DNA of 64,000 nt from Deinococcales bacterium (lineage in GTDB: Bacteria; Deinococcota; Deinococci; Deinococcales; JAAFIG01): the NCBI GenBank assembly GCA_025352125.1, contig JANXTZ010000033.1, positions 1 to 64,000 on the forward strand, written 5' to 3'. Within the stretch, counting starts at the first letter, position 1, and each line of letters opens with the position of its first letter. Below, one piece after another: positions 35,126-44,262 of this stretch. Below the pieces are notes generated by a model. It saw only the letters and a program-made list of their open reading frames with translations, was not told the DNA's origin and did not search any database. Position numbers and translations under genes: made by a program.

Positions 35126-38100
35126 TCAATCGACCAAAAACGATTCGTCACGCATTCTCAAGAACGCGTCGCTCGAGCTGGGCAGGGATTCACCAATTTG
35201 TTCAAAACGGATTCTGGCAGATCGGTATAGCGTACCGCTCAACGCTTCATTCGTGCCGATGGCGCGTAAGGTCAACTCGAGGGTGTCGCGGTCATACGGT
35301 TCCATCTCGAGCAAAATTTGTCCAAGTCTGGCGGCTTGTTTGGCACCGGTCTTTGCCAGACTCTCAATTTTTTGACGAATTGCCTGCACCAACGCGTCGC
35401 GCACCCCAGGCAGCCAGCCCTCGGATAGACCTTCCAAATAGACGCCATGCCACAAACTTGGATCGCCAGTCGCCAGAAAATCTTCGGCATCGCTGGCGAT
35501 GGCACCCAAAGCGTAACCCTGAGCGGTGCTCTGAATCACGTCGCTGCCGAGTTTGTTGCGCAGCAAATAAACCAGTTGTTTGAGCGCCGATTTGGCTTCA
35601 GGTTCGAGCAATTCGGGGTAGAGCGCGTCAATGATCTCGAGCGTCGGGGCTTCGACGCGTCCAGAAATGCGGGTTTCGAGCAAGTACCCCAAAAACTCCA
35701 GACGCTTTCGACCACGGTAATTGATGGTTTGTCCTTGCCGCTCGAGTGACACCGTGCCGAGCACGTTGATTCTGAGCGAACTGTCAATCGTTTTCACGAC
35801 CTCGGGCGCAACAATTTCAACCGTACCAGGAAAATAACGCGACACCAATTGCGCCAAACGCAGCAAACCGTGTGCCGCAAACCAAAGCCCATGGGTTTTG
35901 GCTCGAGCCGCGTCATGGTTTAAACGGTCAATCTCGAGCTGCACCTGATGAATCAAACTCCAGTCTTTCAGGTTCTCGAACACTGCTAGGGCGGTTTGGT
36001 AATGCTCGAGTGCACCAGAAATGTCGTGGCTGGCTTCCAAAACCATGCCCTGCGCCCATGAAAGTCGCGCCTCCAGACCAGCCATGTTTAAACCTTCAAG
36101 ATTTACCGAGAACTCTGGCAGCAATTTCTTGGCGGCGTCAAGATCGCCAAATTTGAGTTCGCACTGAACTGCGCGAAACAATGCCAAGCACAGCGTGAAA
36201 GGCACATTCAGCCTGCGTGCCACCTTCAAACCGCCGTCCGCGTACCAACGTGCCAGAACGGCGCTGTGGGCGGTGTTCCAAGCCAAATACAAATTTGCCA
36301 GGTGCAAATTGACCTCGCAGAGTTCGACGCTGTCGATGTGCTGCAAAATTTCACGGCTTTGCTGCATCAACGATTCGGCTTTTTCAAATTGCGCCTTTTC
36401 CAGGCAGACCACACCCAAACGCGCCTGCATGTGCGCCAGATCAAAAGCCCGCCCATGCTCGAGCATGATCTGATACGCCAATTCAATGTAATTGACAGCC
36501 TCCCCATTTTGATCCTGAATGTAATGCACGTGCGCCAGGTCATTGCACAGTTTTGCCCGCCACCAGTGCGAACCTGCCAGATTGGCGCACTCGAGCGCCT
36601 CCAAAAAATCGTTTTTGGCAATCTCATACCGGTTCAAACGCAGTTCCAGATTGCCCCTGGCATCGAGCAGCAAGTAACGGTCTTGAAAACCAAGGTTTCG
36701 AGCCAAGGTTTTGGAGATCAAATCTGTGGCGTAGACAATTTCATCTGGAACGGCGGTTTCCATGATGCACCACGCCAGACTTCGAATCGTTTTAGGCGTC
36801 GCCAACGCATGAAATTCGGGATGCCGATGCCAACGCTCGAGTGCCAAACGAAATTCTGAAGATTCTTTGCAAAGCCGAACACTGAGTTGCCAGTATTGTA
36901 TTGAGGCGTGTGCGACCTCGGGTAGAGACTCGAGCAACTTGCCCGCCTCGGTGAAGCGCCGCTCGAGAAACCGAATTTCGACCAACCAGTACAAGGCGTC
37001 ACGGCTGGGGAAAAGTGAAAAAGCCAGTTCGCCAAGTTGGATGGCGGTTTTCAAATCGACCTCGAGCAAAGCCTTCGACGCCTCGAGTGCCACCTCAAAA
37101 CTGTTCGAAAGTGGCGTCCATTGCACCTTCAATGCCAACAGGTGGGCGACCTGCTCTGGTTGGCTCGACGCCGCAATTGCCCGCTCGAGTAAGTTTAAAA
37201 CCTCCAAATGATCCCGCGCCGCCGCCTGAATAAAATGCGTCGCCAAGACAGGATTTGATGGCTCGAGTTGCCGCCAAGCCCGCCAAGCCAGCTCTCGACG
37301 CCTGGCAGGTGCAATTGCCGCCGCGACCACCTCCTGAATCAGTGCGTGACTGAAAACATCGGTCACGACGATTCCGCTCGCCTCGAGTGAGCGTTTTGCC
37401 TGCTTGAAGCTGACCTCAGGCAAGTCACTGACCTGCTGCCATATTTGACCCACCACGGTGACCGGCAGATTCAAGATCGCCCGCGCCTCGAGCGCGATTC
37501 TGGTGTCGGCATCAAGCACCAGACTACTGGTGATCCGCTCCAAGAGCGCCTCCAAACTCACAGGGACAAAACCCGTCGGCGGCGTGCGCCAGTGCCAATT
37601 TTTACCGTCCGACCAGAGAAAACCTTGACGGGTTAAATAGCGCAAAAACTCGAGCGTGAACAGTGGATTGCCTTGCGCCCTGGCAAAAATATAATCCAAA
37701 CCCTCAATCGGCAACTCGAAACCCAACTCGCCAATCAGCAACGCATCGGATTGGGCGCGGTTGAGCGCCTCAATTTTAAAAGAAACGAAAGGCTCTAAAG
37801 GTGTTCTGCGGCTCGAGACAATCAGACCAATGCCTTTAATGCGTTTGACTGCCAAAGCCAGTCGTTGAATGAACTCAAGGCGCTCTGGGCTGGCTTCATG
37901 GGCATCCTCGAGGTGCAACACCACAGGCGCAAGTCCTGCCAATATGGTCGTCAAGGTGTTCACAAGCACCGGTACATCGATAAATTCGCCACGCTCGAGG
38001 TGAATAAGTTGTTTTTCAGCCCAGACTGGCAGTTTTTTTGGACGCGGTAACCCCGCCGCCAAACCAGCATCAACGATGGTGGCGGGTAAAGTCATGGTTT

Positions 38101-38245
38101 GACACGGGATACTTTTTAAAACCTGGGCAACCGTCCAAGATTTCCCAATCCCAGGCTCGCCGTAAACATTTAAAACAACCCCCAAGCGCTTGGAAACGAC
38201 TGGGTTTAACCGTTGCAACATACTTGAAACGGTTTGGGTCTGCAC
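35126..38245 (-). CDS. Large ATPase/TPR regulator with C-terminal SARP-type domain
   Basis: The product is 1039 aa. Domain order: an STAND-type ATPase with Walker A GEPGIGKSWT (29-38) and an LHLED Walker B; a long helical region with TPR-like repeats (about 330-790, for example CEVNLHLANLYLAWNTAHSAV); and a C-terminal winged helix and BTAD-like part (about 800-1020) with INVLGTVSLERQGQTINYRGRKRLEFLGYLL. Signal-gated regulators of the MalT/SARP sort normally carry the DNA-binding part at one end, as here. No target is evident from context; the neighbours are pepQ and ileS. Confidence 0.82.
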   Translation of the reverse strand: MQTQTVSSMLQRLNPVVSKRLGVVLNVYGEPGIGKSWTVAQVLKSIPCQTMTLPATIVDAGLAAGLPRPKKLPVWAEKQLIHLERGEFIDVPVLVNTLTTILAGLAPVVLHLEDAHEASPERLEFIQRLALAVKRIKGIGLIVSSRRTPLEPFVSFKIEALNRAQSDALLIGELGFELPIEGLDYIFARAQGNPLFTLEFLRYLTRQGFLWSDGKNWHWRTPPTGFVPVSLEALLERITSSLVLDADTRIALEARAILNLPVTVVGQIWQQVSDLPEVSFKQAKRSLEASGIVVTDVFSHALIQEVVAAAIAPARRRELAWRAWRQLEPSNPVLATHFIQAAARDHLEVLNLLERAIAASSQPEQVAHLLALKVQWTPLSNSFEVALEASKALLEVDLKTAIQLGELAFSLFPSRDALYWLVEIRFLERRFTEAGKLLESLPEVAHASIQYWQLSVRLCKESSEFRLALERWHRHPEFHALATPKTIRSLAWCIMETAVPDEIVYATDLISKTLARNLGFQDRYLLLDARGNLELRLNRYEIAKNDFLEALECANLAGSHWWRAKLCNDLAHVHYIQDQNGEAVNYIELAYQIMLEHGRAFDLAHMQARLGVVCLEKAQFEKAESLMQQSREILQHIDSVELCEVNLHLANLYLAWNTAHSAVLARWYADGGLKVARRLNVPFTLCLALFRAVQCELKFGDLDAAKKLLPEFSVNLEGLNMAGLEARLSWAQGMVLEASHDISGALEHYQTALAVFENLKDWSLIHQVQLEIDRLNHDAARAKTHGLWFAAHGLLRLAQLVSRYFPGTVEIVAPEVVKTIDSSLRINVLGTVSLERQGQTINYRGRKRLEFLGYLLETRISGRVEAPTLEIIDALYPELLEPEAKSALKQLVYLLRNKLGSDVIQSTAQGYALGAIASDAEDFLATGDPSLWHGVYLEGLSEGWLPGVRDALVQAIRQKIESLAKTGAKQAARLGQILLEMEPYDRDTLELTLRAIGTNEALSGTLYRSARIRFEQIGESLPSSSDAFLRMRDESFLVD

Positions 38246-38308
38246 CCAAAAAGGCTAGCACAGGAAACTGAAAAAGTACTTTCATGAACTCGAGTCTGGA
38301 TTGGGTGC

Positions 38309-38336
38309 AAAAACTTAGAAAGCTCGAGATTCTAAG
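38309..38336 (-). terminator. Intrinsic terminator of ileS
   Basis: On the minus strand CTTAGAA and TTCTAAG (plus-strand 38314-38320 and 38330-38336) form a 7-bp stem, with a CTCGAG palindrome in the 9-nt loop, followed by five T (plus-strand A run 38309-38313). Confidence 0.65.
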
Positions 38337-38358
38337 CAAGAGCCTCGAGCCTCAAATT

Positions 38359-41300
38359 TTAAATCTTGGTCAATCCCAACCGTCCACCGTCCTCAAGCGC
38401 CACCACAAAATCCCCAGCTTCAGGTTCACCAAATTCGATGCTCGAGCACATGGTTTCCAGCGCCAGCGATTCACGTTTTTCTTGGGCGGCTTCTCGCAAC
38501 TCGCCCTCGAGTTCAAGTCGCAATTCGATCTTGTCACTGACCTCGAGTTTGGCATCTTTTCGTGCCTGATTGACCATGCGCACCAGGTAACGTTTTAATC
38601 CCTCGAGTTTGAGTTCTGGCGTTAAATTCGTGTCAAGTGCAACCAAGAAACCTTCTGACAGTGCCGACTCGAATCCTGCTGGCGCTTCCGCGTCAATCAA
38701 GACTTTCTCGAGTGTCAGTTCAATGTTCACGCCGTCAATCTCGAGGGTCTCAATCTTGCCAGCGTTTAAATTCTCGGCAACTCGAGCGGCAATTTCGGGA
38801 TTTGCCAGGGCTGCCGTGATTTGTGGCATCAGCTTCTTGGCATCACTTGGCAAGGTTTTGCCCAGCACAGGCAAGTTCGGACGAACTTTGTAAGTCACGC
38901 CCGTCAAAAATTCCATGTCTTCAACGTTTAATTCCTCGAGCGCCACGTCTTTCAAGCGGGTCAATGCCGTCACATCACTCGAGTTTCTGGCGTACACCAG
39001 GGCGCGAGGGAGTGGTTGGCGGTTGCCGAGACTGGCTTTGGCTCGAGCCGCACGCCCCAGTTCGACCACGATCAGCACGGCGTTCATTTCAGAAATCAGG
39101 TTCAAATCGCAACGACTGGCATCAAAATTTGTCCACTCGCACAAGTGAACGCTTTCAGGTGAACTAGAATCCTGGTTTCGTACCAAATTCTGGTACAAAC
39201 TTTCAGCCAAGAACGGCGTGAACGGCGCAGCCAATTTGGCACAAGTCACCAATGCCTCGTACAGGGTGGCGTAAGCGCTCGAGTCCACGGTTCCATCCTG
39301 GGACCAGAAGCGCCGACGGTTGCGCCGCACGTACCAGTTGCTCATCTCCATCACGAACTTATCCAGTGCCTTACCCGCACCTCGAGCATCGTAATGATCC
39401 AATGCTTTGGTCATGACTTCTTTGGTCTGCTCGAGCCTTGAGATCAACCAACGGTCAATTTCTGGGCGTTGCTCGATGTTCGGCGCGTTGCTCAGGTTTG
39501 GGTTGTCAATGTTGGCGTACAGCACAAAAAAACTGTAAACATTCCAGAGCGTGTTGACGAACCCGCGTTGACCCTCAGACACCAGACGTTCCGAAAATCG
39601 TTTGGTGTCACCTGGCTCAGATGCCGTGAACATGTACCAACGCACGCTGTCCGCGCCAAATTTATCAAAGGCAGGCAGTGGGTCAACCACATTGCCCAAA
39701 CTTTTGGACATCTTCTTGCCCTTTTCGTCCACCAGATGCCCCAGGCAGATCACGTTCTTGTAAGCTGGCGAATCGTAAAGCAGCGTGCTGATCGCGTGCA
39801 AACTGTAAAACCAGCCCCTGGTTTGGTCAATCGCCTCACAGATAAAATCGGCTGGAAAATGCTTTTTAAACGTCTCGAGGTTTTCTTGGCGCTGCGCCGA
39901 ACCATCCGCCTCGAGCAGCAAATGCCACTGCGCCGAGGGCATTGCGCCCGAATCAAACCAAACGTCCAGCACCTCGGGAACTCGAGAAAACGTTTTGCCA
40001 TTCAAATCAAACGTGATGTCGTCCACGAACGGACGGTGCAAATCCAAACTCGAGAGGTCACGCCCCGTGAGTTCCGAAAGTTCTTTGATGCTGCCGACCA
40101 CGTGCAAATCGCCGTCCTCAGATTTCCAGAACGGCAGTGGTGTGCCCCAATACCGTTCGCGGCTGATGCTCCAGTCCACGTTGTTCTCGAGCCAATTGCC
40201 AAAACGCCCGTCCTTGATGTGCGGCGGATACCAGTTGATTTTCTGGTTTTGCGCCGCCAAGTTTGCCCGCATTTTGTTGGTGCGCACAAACCAGCTCGGA
40301 CGCGCAAAGTACAGAATTGGGTCGCCAGTGCGGTCATGAAAAGGATAAGAGTGCAAGAGTTGACCCGCGTGGTACATCACGCCGCGCTCTTTCATGATCC
40401 GAATCAAATCTTTATCGGCATCCTTGAAAAACTTTCCTTTGGCTTCAGTCACTTGCATGATGCCGTTTTTGTCCGTGCCAAAGCACAACGGCGCACCGTA
40501 TTGCCGCCCGAGCGCCAAATCCTCCGCGCCGTAAACTGGGGCTTCGTGCGCCACGCCCGAACCGTCATCGTCGGTTACAAAATCTGCCAGCGCCACAAAA
40601 TGCGCTTTGCCCTCGAGCTTGAGTTCTTCAAACGATTCTGGGAACGGCTGGTGATACTCGAGAAATTCCATGACAGAACCCTTAAACCGAGCCACAACCT
40701 CGAGCGGTGGCAGGTCTTTGTACAGTTGACTCATGCGTTCCACCGCGCCCGCCGCGACGATCACATGCCCTTGCGGGGAACGTGCCAGCACATACTCGAG
40801 TTCTGCGTTTACGGCTGCCAGGGTGTTGCTGGGCAGCGTCCAGGGTGTGGTCGTCCAAACCACCAACGCCGGATTCTCGAGGTTTTCCAGGCTGACATTT
40901 TGATGCTCGAGTTCGGCTTTCAACGCTTTTGGCATCGTCCCGAGCCTGATCGGCAAGCGCACGTACACGCTCGGATCATTGACGTCACGGTAACCATCCG
41001 CGATTTCGTTGGCGCTCAGGGTTGTCCCAATGCGCGGCGAGACAGGCACGACTTTATAATCCCGTTCGACCAAACCTTTTTGCCACAAGCGCTTCAACAG
41101 ATTCCAAACGCTTTCAATGTAATCGTTGTGATACGTCACATAAGGATGCTCGAGGTCAACCCAGTACCCCATGCGTTCAGTAAACGTGTTCCAATCCTGA
41201 ATGTTGGCGAACACACTCTCGCGGCAGAGTTTGTTGAACTCTTCCATCTCCGCTCGAGTTGCGCCGTGATTGCGACCAGTCAGCCCAAGTTTTTTCTCGA

Positions 41301-41592
41301 CCGCGATTTCGACAGGCAACCCGTGCGTGTCCCAACCGCCCTTGCGCGTGACATGAAAACCCTGCATGGATTTGTAACGCGGGAATAAATCTTTGAATGC
41401 CCTCGCCAGAACGTGGTGCATGGCGGGTTGACCGTTGGCGGTCGGCGGACCCTCATAAAACACAAACTCGCCTTTGGATGCAGCTTTGGCTTCGGATTGC
41501 GCGAAAATATTTTGCGATTTCCAAAACTTGAGCACTTTGGATTCGACTTCTTTGTAATTGGGTTGTGGACTGATTTCTAAAAACTTCGCCAT
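38359..41592 (-). CDS. ileS: Isoleucyl-tRNA synthetase, IleRS2-like, AMHH signature
   Basis: The product is 1077 aa, the size of IleRS. It charges tRNA-Ile and edits valine in the CP1 domain. The usual HIGH motif reads A57-M58-H59-H60 (in NGQPAMHHVLARAFKDLF), and the second signature KMSKS is intact (GKKMSKSLGN). WVDLEHPYVTYHNDYIESVW and the C-terminal anticodon domain are complete. Placing His in the third position resembles the GxHH enzymes of the IleRS2 type reported to be highly mupirocin-tolerant. ATG 41592 follows GGGAGGTC. A T-box riboswitch controls it. Confidence 0.93.
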   Translation of the reverse strand: MAKFLEISPQPNYKEVESKVLKFWKSQNIFAQSEAKAASKGEFVFYEGPPTANGQPAMHHVLARAFKDLFPRYKSMQGFHVTRKGGWDTHGLPVEIAVEKKLGLTGRNHGATRAEMEEFNKLCRESVFANIQDWNTFTERMGYWVDLEHPYVTYHNDYIESVWNLLKRLWQKGLVERDYKVVPVSPRIGTTLSANEIADGYRDVNDPSVYVRLPIRLGTMPKALKAELEHQNVSLENLENPALVVWTTTPWTLPSNTLAAVNAELEYVLARSPQGHVIVAAGAVERMSQLYKDLPPLEVVARFKGSVMEFLEYHQPFPESFEELKLEGKAHFVALADFVTDDDGSGVAHEAPVYGAEDLALGRQYGAPLCFGTDKNGIMQVTEAKGKFFKDADKDLIRIMKERGVMYHAGQLLHSYPFHDRTGDPILYFARPSWFVRTNKMRANLAAQNQKINWYPPHIKDGRFGNWLENNVDWSISRERYWGTPLPFWKSEDGDLHVVGSIKELSELTGRDLSSLDLHRPFVDDITFDLNGKTFSRVPEVLDVWFDSGAMPSAQWHLLLEADGSAQRQENLETFKKHFPADFICEAIDQTRGWFYSLHAISTLLYDSPAYKNVICLGHLVDEKGKKMSKSLGNVVDPLPAFDKFGADSVRWYMFTASEPGDTKRFSERLVSEGQRGFVNTLWNVYSFFVLYANIDNPNLSNAPNIEQRPEIDRWLISRLEQTKEVMTKALDHYDARGAGKALDKFVMEMSNWYVRRNRRRFWSQDGTVDSSAYATLYEALVTCAKLAAPFTPFLAESLYQNLVRNQDSSSPESVHLCEWTNFDASRCDLNLISEMNAVLIVVELGRAARAKASLGNRQPLPRALVYARNSSDVTALTRLKDVALEELNVEDMEFLTGVTYKVRPNLPVLGKTLPSDAKKLMPQITAALANPEIAARVAENLNAGKIETLEIDGVNIELTLEKVLIDAEAPAGFESALSEGFLVALDTNLTPELKLEGLKRYLVRMVNQARKDAKLEVSDKIELRLELEGELREAAQEKRESLALETMCSSIEFGEPEAGDFVVALEDGGRLGLTKI

Positions 41593-41612
41593 AGTGAATG
41601 ACCTCCCAGAGT

Positions 41613-41649
41613 AAAACCAAAACCCAACACGAAAACATCTCGTGTTGGG
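41613..41649 (-). terminator. T-box-controlled terminator
   Basis: CCCAACACGA (41649-41640) and TCGTGTTGGG (41632-41623) form a 10-bp stem with a 7-nt loop, followed by TTTTGGTTTT. It shares the CCCAAC arm with the antiterminator, so uncharged tRNA-Ile lets RNA polymerase pass. Confidence 0.9.
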
Positions 41650-41910
41650 GCGTTTCTTGACCATAAAATGCACCTTACGGGCATGGTCGCAATAACGCGT
41701 TACCACCCAACTTCGCCCGAAAATCTCGAGCCTCATGCGTTTAGACGCTTGCACGGTTACGGGTGCGTCCGTCACTGTCTACTCTCGAGAATCCCAATTT
41801 CTCAATTTCGGAGTGCGGCTCGGGGGTGATCTTCGCTTCTTGTCGTGTCGTTGCGCTCTCACCATCCGCAACTCGCTCGAGACGTGCAAAAAGATACTGT
41901 CCCCGTCAAA
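41613..41910 (-). promoter_or_regulatory. T-box riboswitch of ileS
   Basis: On the minus strand, Stem I starts GACGGGG (41907-41901) and closes with CCCCC after the specifier. The AGTA and GAA loop-E parts flank the specifier codon ATC (41830-41828), an isoleucine codon. The distal loop holds AGCGAGTTGCGGATGGTGAGAGC. The antiterminator pairs GTTGGG (41711-41706) with CCCAAC (41649-41644) and GCGTT (41698-41694) with AACGC (41654-41650), leaving the 7-nt bulge TGGTAAC (41705-41699), whose TGGT pairs with ACCA of tRNA-Ile. A terminator competes for the CCCAAC arm, so control is at transcription. Confidence 0.92.
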
Positions 41911-41923
41911 GCCTGTCTGTTCC

Positions 41924-41952
41924 ATGTTACGAAAGTTGCCCGATGGTGTCAA
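41924..41952 (-). promoter_or_regulatory. Sigma-70 promoter of ileS
   Basis: A consensus -35 TTGACA (41952-41947), a 17-bp spacer and -10 TAACAT (41929-41924). Transcription would start about 10 nt before the T-box stem. Confidence 0.85.
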
Positions 41953-42230
41953 TTGACGCCAAATGGACGGTAAAGTTCTGAAGTGCGCTCGGGTGTTTGC
42001 GCCCGATTGGTTTGCCATCTGGAGCAATTGGTATTCTGAACTGTTCTGAACAAGGCAACAGCTTTTAACTTCTGTGCGATGTTGTGCATTTGGTTGGCTG
42101 TCGCTTGCACAATTGGGTGGTTTAAGAGCAAACTAAGGCATCCCGCGAAACTCGAGCTTGAGATTTGAAACGCGGAAATGTGTTGTTTTTCCTAGCGGCT
42201 TGATTCATTCGTTTATTATTTGGAGGATTT

Positions 42231-42872
42231 ATGCACCTTTACTTGGACACCGCCATCGTCGATGAAGTTCGTGAAATTGCCGCTTGGGGCGTGGTTTCGG
42301 GTTTGACCACCAACCCAAGTTTGATTGCCGCCAGTGGGCGCAAGTTTGAAGATGTCATTCAGGAAATGGTTGGCATCGTACAAGGTCCGGTGTCTGCCGA
42401 GGTGACCAGCCTTGTCAAAGACGAGATGATTGCGCAGGGACTCGAGCTTCGTAAAATCTCGGATCACGTGGTCGTCAAGTTGCCGATCACACCCGACGGT
42501 CTGGCGGCTTGCAAAGCCCTGACTGGTCAAGGCATTCCAACCAATTTGACGCTGTGCTTCAGCGCCAACCAAGCGATTCTGGCGGCTCGAGCGGGTGCGA
42601 CGTATGTCTCGCCGTTTTTGGGTCGGGTCGATGACATTTCTTGGGATGGAATGCAGCTTATTCGTGACATTCGTCTTATTCTGGACACCCACGATTTGAA
42701 GACCAACATCATTGCCGCCAGCATCCGTCATCCTGTGCACGTGCTCGAGGCTGCCAAGGCGGGGGCGCACATTGCGACCATGCCAGCCAAGGTTTTTCAG
42801 ATGCTGGTCAAGCATCCGTTGACCGACGCGGGCATCGAGAAGTTCATGGCAGATGCCAAAAAATTCAAATAA
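42231..42872 (+). CDS. tal: Fructose-6-phosphate aldolase/transaldolase-like protein
   Basis: The product is 213 aa, the short FSA/TalC type. The Schiff-base lysine is in [11 protein letters not shown], and [11 protein letters not shown] and [12 protein letters not shown] are the family blocks. It moves a three-carbon dihydroxyacetone unit in the pentose phosphate pathway; whether this protein is a true transaldolase or an aldolase needs a test. GGAGG lies about 6 nt before the ATG. It is the first gene of a plus-strand block with rho. Confidence 0.9.
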   Translation: MHLYLDTAIVDEVREIAAWGVVSGLTTNPSLIAASGRKFEDVIQEMVGIVQGPVSAEVTSLVKDEMIAQGLELRKISDHVVVKLPITPDGLAACKALTGQGIPTNLTLCFSANQAILAARAGATYVSPFLGRVDDISWDGMQLIRDIRLILDTHDLKTNIIAASIRHPVHVLEAAKAGAHIATMPAKVFQMLVKHPLTDAGIEKFMADAKKFK

Positions 42873-42911
42873 CATTTTGATTCACACTTCATTCATACTG
42901 TGGGGTCGTAC

Positions 42912-44159
42912 ATGACGTTTCTCGAGCTTCAACACAAACTTCTTGCAGAATTGCACCTCATGGCTGGTAAAGCTGGGGTCGAAAATCCCAAAGAACTCAG
43001 TCGGGATGCGCTCGTGCTGGCAATCCTGGCTAAAAATGCGGAGGGCGACGGGCAATCGTTGGCACAGGGTTATCTCGAGATTTCGGAGGATGGTTACGGG
43101 TTCTTGCAAGATTCGCTGTTGACGCCTGAATCGCGCAGCGTGATCGTGTCGGCGGGTTTAATCAAAGAATTTCAACTTCGGACGGGCGATTTTATTGTTG
43201 GCACGGCACGTCCGAGCCGTGAAAATGAGCGGTTCAACGCCATGACCAAAATCGAGGCGGTCAACTCGCAAGACCCGACCAACGCGGTTTCTAGACCAAA
43301 ATTCGACGACCTGACCCCAGAGCATCCAGACACCCAAATCAGGCTTGAGACGCTGCCAGACGTGCTCTCGACTCGGGTGGTCGATTTGCTTGCACCAATC
43401 GGTCGTGGGCAGCGCGGTTTGATCGTTGCACCGCCAAAAGCGGGTAAAACCACGCTGTTAAAACGCATTGCCAACGCAATCACCGCCAACGAACCCGAAA
43501 TCAAAGTGATTGTGCTGCTGGTCGACGAGCGCCCCGAAGAGGTCACCGATTTCCGTGAGAGCGTCACGGGCGCGGAAGTGATCGCCTCCACCTTTGACGA
43601 ACCGCCCGCCAACCACGTGCGGGTTGCCGAATTCGCCCACGAACGGGCGCGGCGCATCGTCGAGGAGGGCGGACACGTGGTGATTCTCTTGGACAGCATC
43701 ACCCGTCTGGCTCGAGCCAACAACTTGGTGACGCCAGCCACGGGTCGCACGCTTTCGGGTGGTTTGGACTCCAATGCACTGTACTGGCCCAAACGTTTTC
43801 TCGGTGCAGCCCGCAACATTCGCGGCGGTGGTTCACTGACCATTCTGGCAACAGCCTTGGTCGAGACAGGTTCGAGGATGGACGACGTGATTTTCGAGGA
43901 GTTCAAAGGCACGGGCAACATGGAGTTGCACCTCTCGAGGCGACTCGAGGAGCGCCGTATTTTTCCTGCCATCGATATTCTGAAATCGGGTACGCGCCGT
44001 GAGGAGCTGCTGCTGGGCGATGAGACCCTGCACAAGATGTGGTTGCTCAGGAAAGTCATCTCGGACATGGACCCAGCCGAGGCGATGGAAATGCTGTTGC
44101 AGCGTCTTGGACGTTCCAAATCCAACAAAGAGTTTCTGTCCACCCTGGCAGCCGGTTAA
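42912..44159 (+). CDS. rho: Transcription termination factor Rho
   Basis: The product is 415 aa. The N-terminal RNA-binding part has GYLEISEDGYGFL (cold-shock-like), and the motor has Walker A APPKAGKTT, LVDERPEEV, the Walker B region VVILLDSITRLARANN and the R-loop block NIRGGGSLTILATALV. It is the hexameric RNA-dependent ATPase that ends non-coded transcripts. ATG 42912 is preferred over GTG 42900 because the protein then begins MTFLELQHKL. No ribosome binding site is obvious, and a CATACT sequence lies 12 nt before it. Confidence 0.93.
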   Translation: MTFLELQHKLLAELHLMAGKAGVENPKELSRDALVLAILAKNAEGDGQSLAQGYLEISEDGYGFLQDSLLTPESRSVIVSAGLIKEFQLRTGDFIVGTARPSRENERFNAMTKIEAVNSQDPTNAVSRPKFDDLTPEHPDTQIRLETLPDVLSTRVVDLLAPIGRGQRGLIVAPPKAGKTTLLKRIANAITANEPEIKVIVLLVDERPEEVTDFRESVTGAEVIASTFDEPPANHVRVAEFAHERARRIVEEGGHVVILLDSITRLARANNLVTPATGRTLSGGLDSNALYWPKRFLGAARNIRGGGSLTILATALVETGSRMDDVIFEEFKGTGNMELHLSRRLEERRIFPAIDILKSGTRREELLLGDETLHKMWLLRKVISDMDPAEAMEMLLQRLGRSKSNKEFLSTLAAG

Positions 44160-44262
44160 AAAATTTGACTTTAGCGGTCTTCAAAACTTAGAGTTGCTGA
44201 GATTTTCACCCAAATCAAATGTTTAACTCGAAAGGGAACCTAAACATGCCCCAAGGAATCAA

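Noticed and set aside
39469-41388. A 639-codon open frame on the plus strand opposite ileS
   Set aside because: It is the antisense shadow of a clear synthetase gene; it has no ribosome binding site, signal or family. High CTCGAG content keeps opposite frames open.
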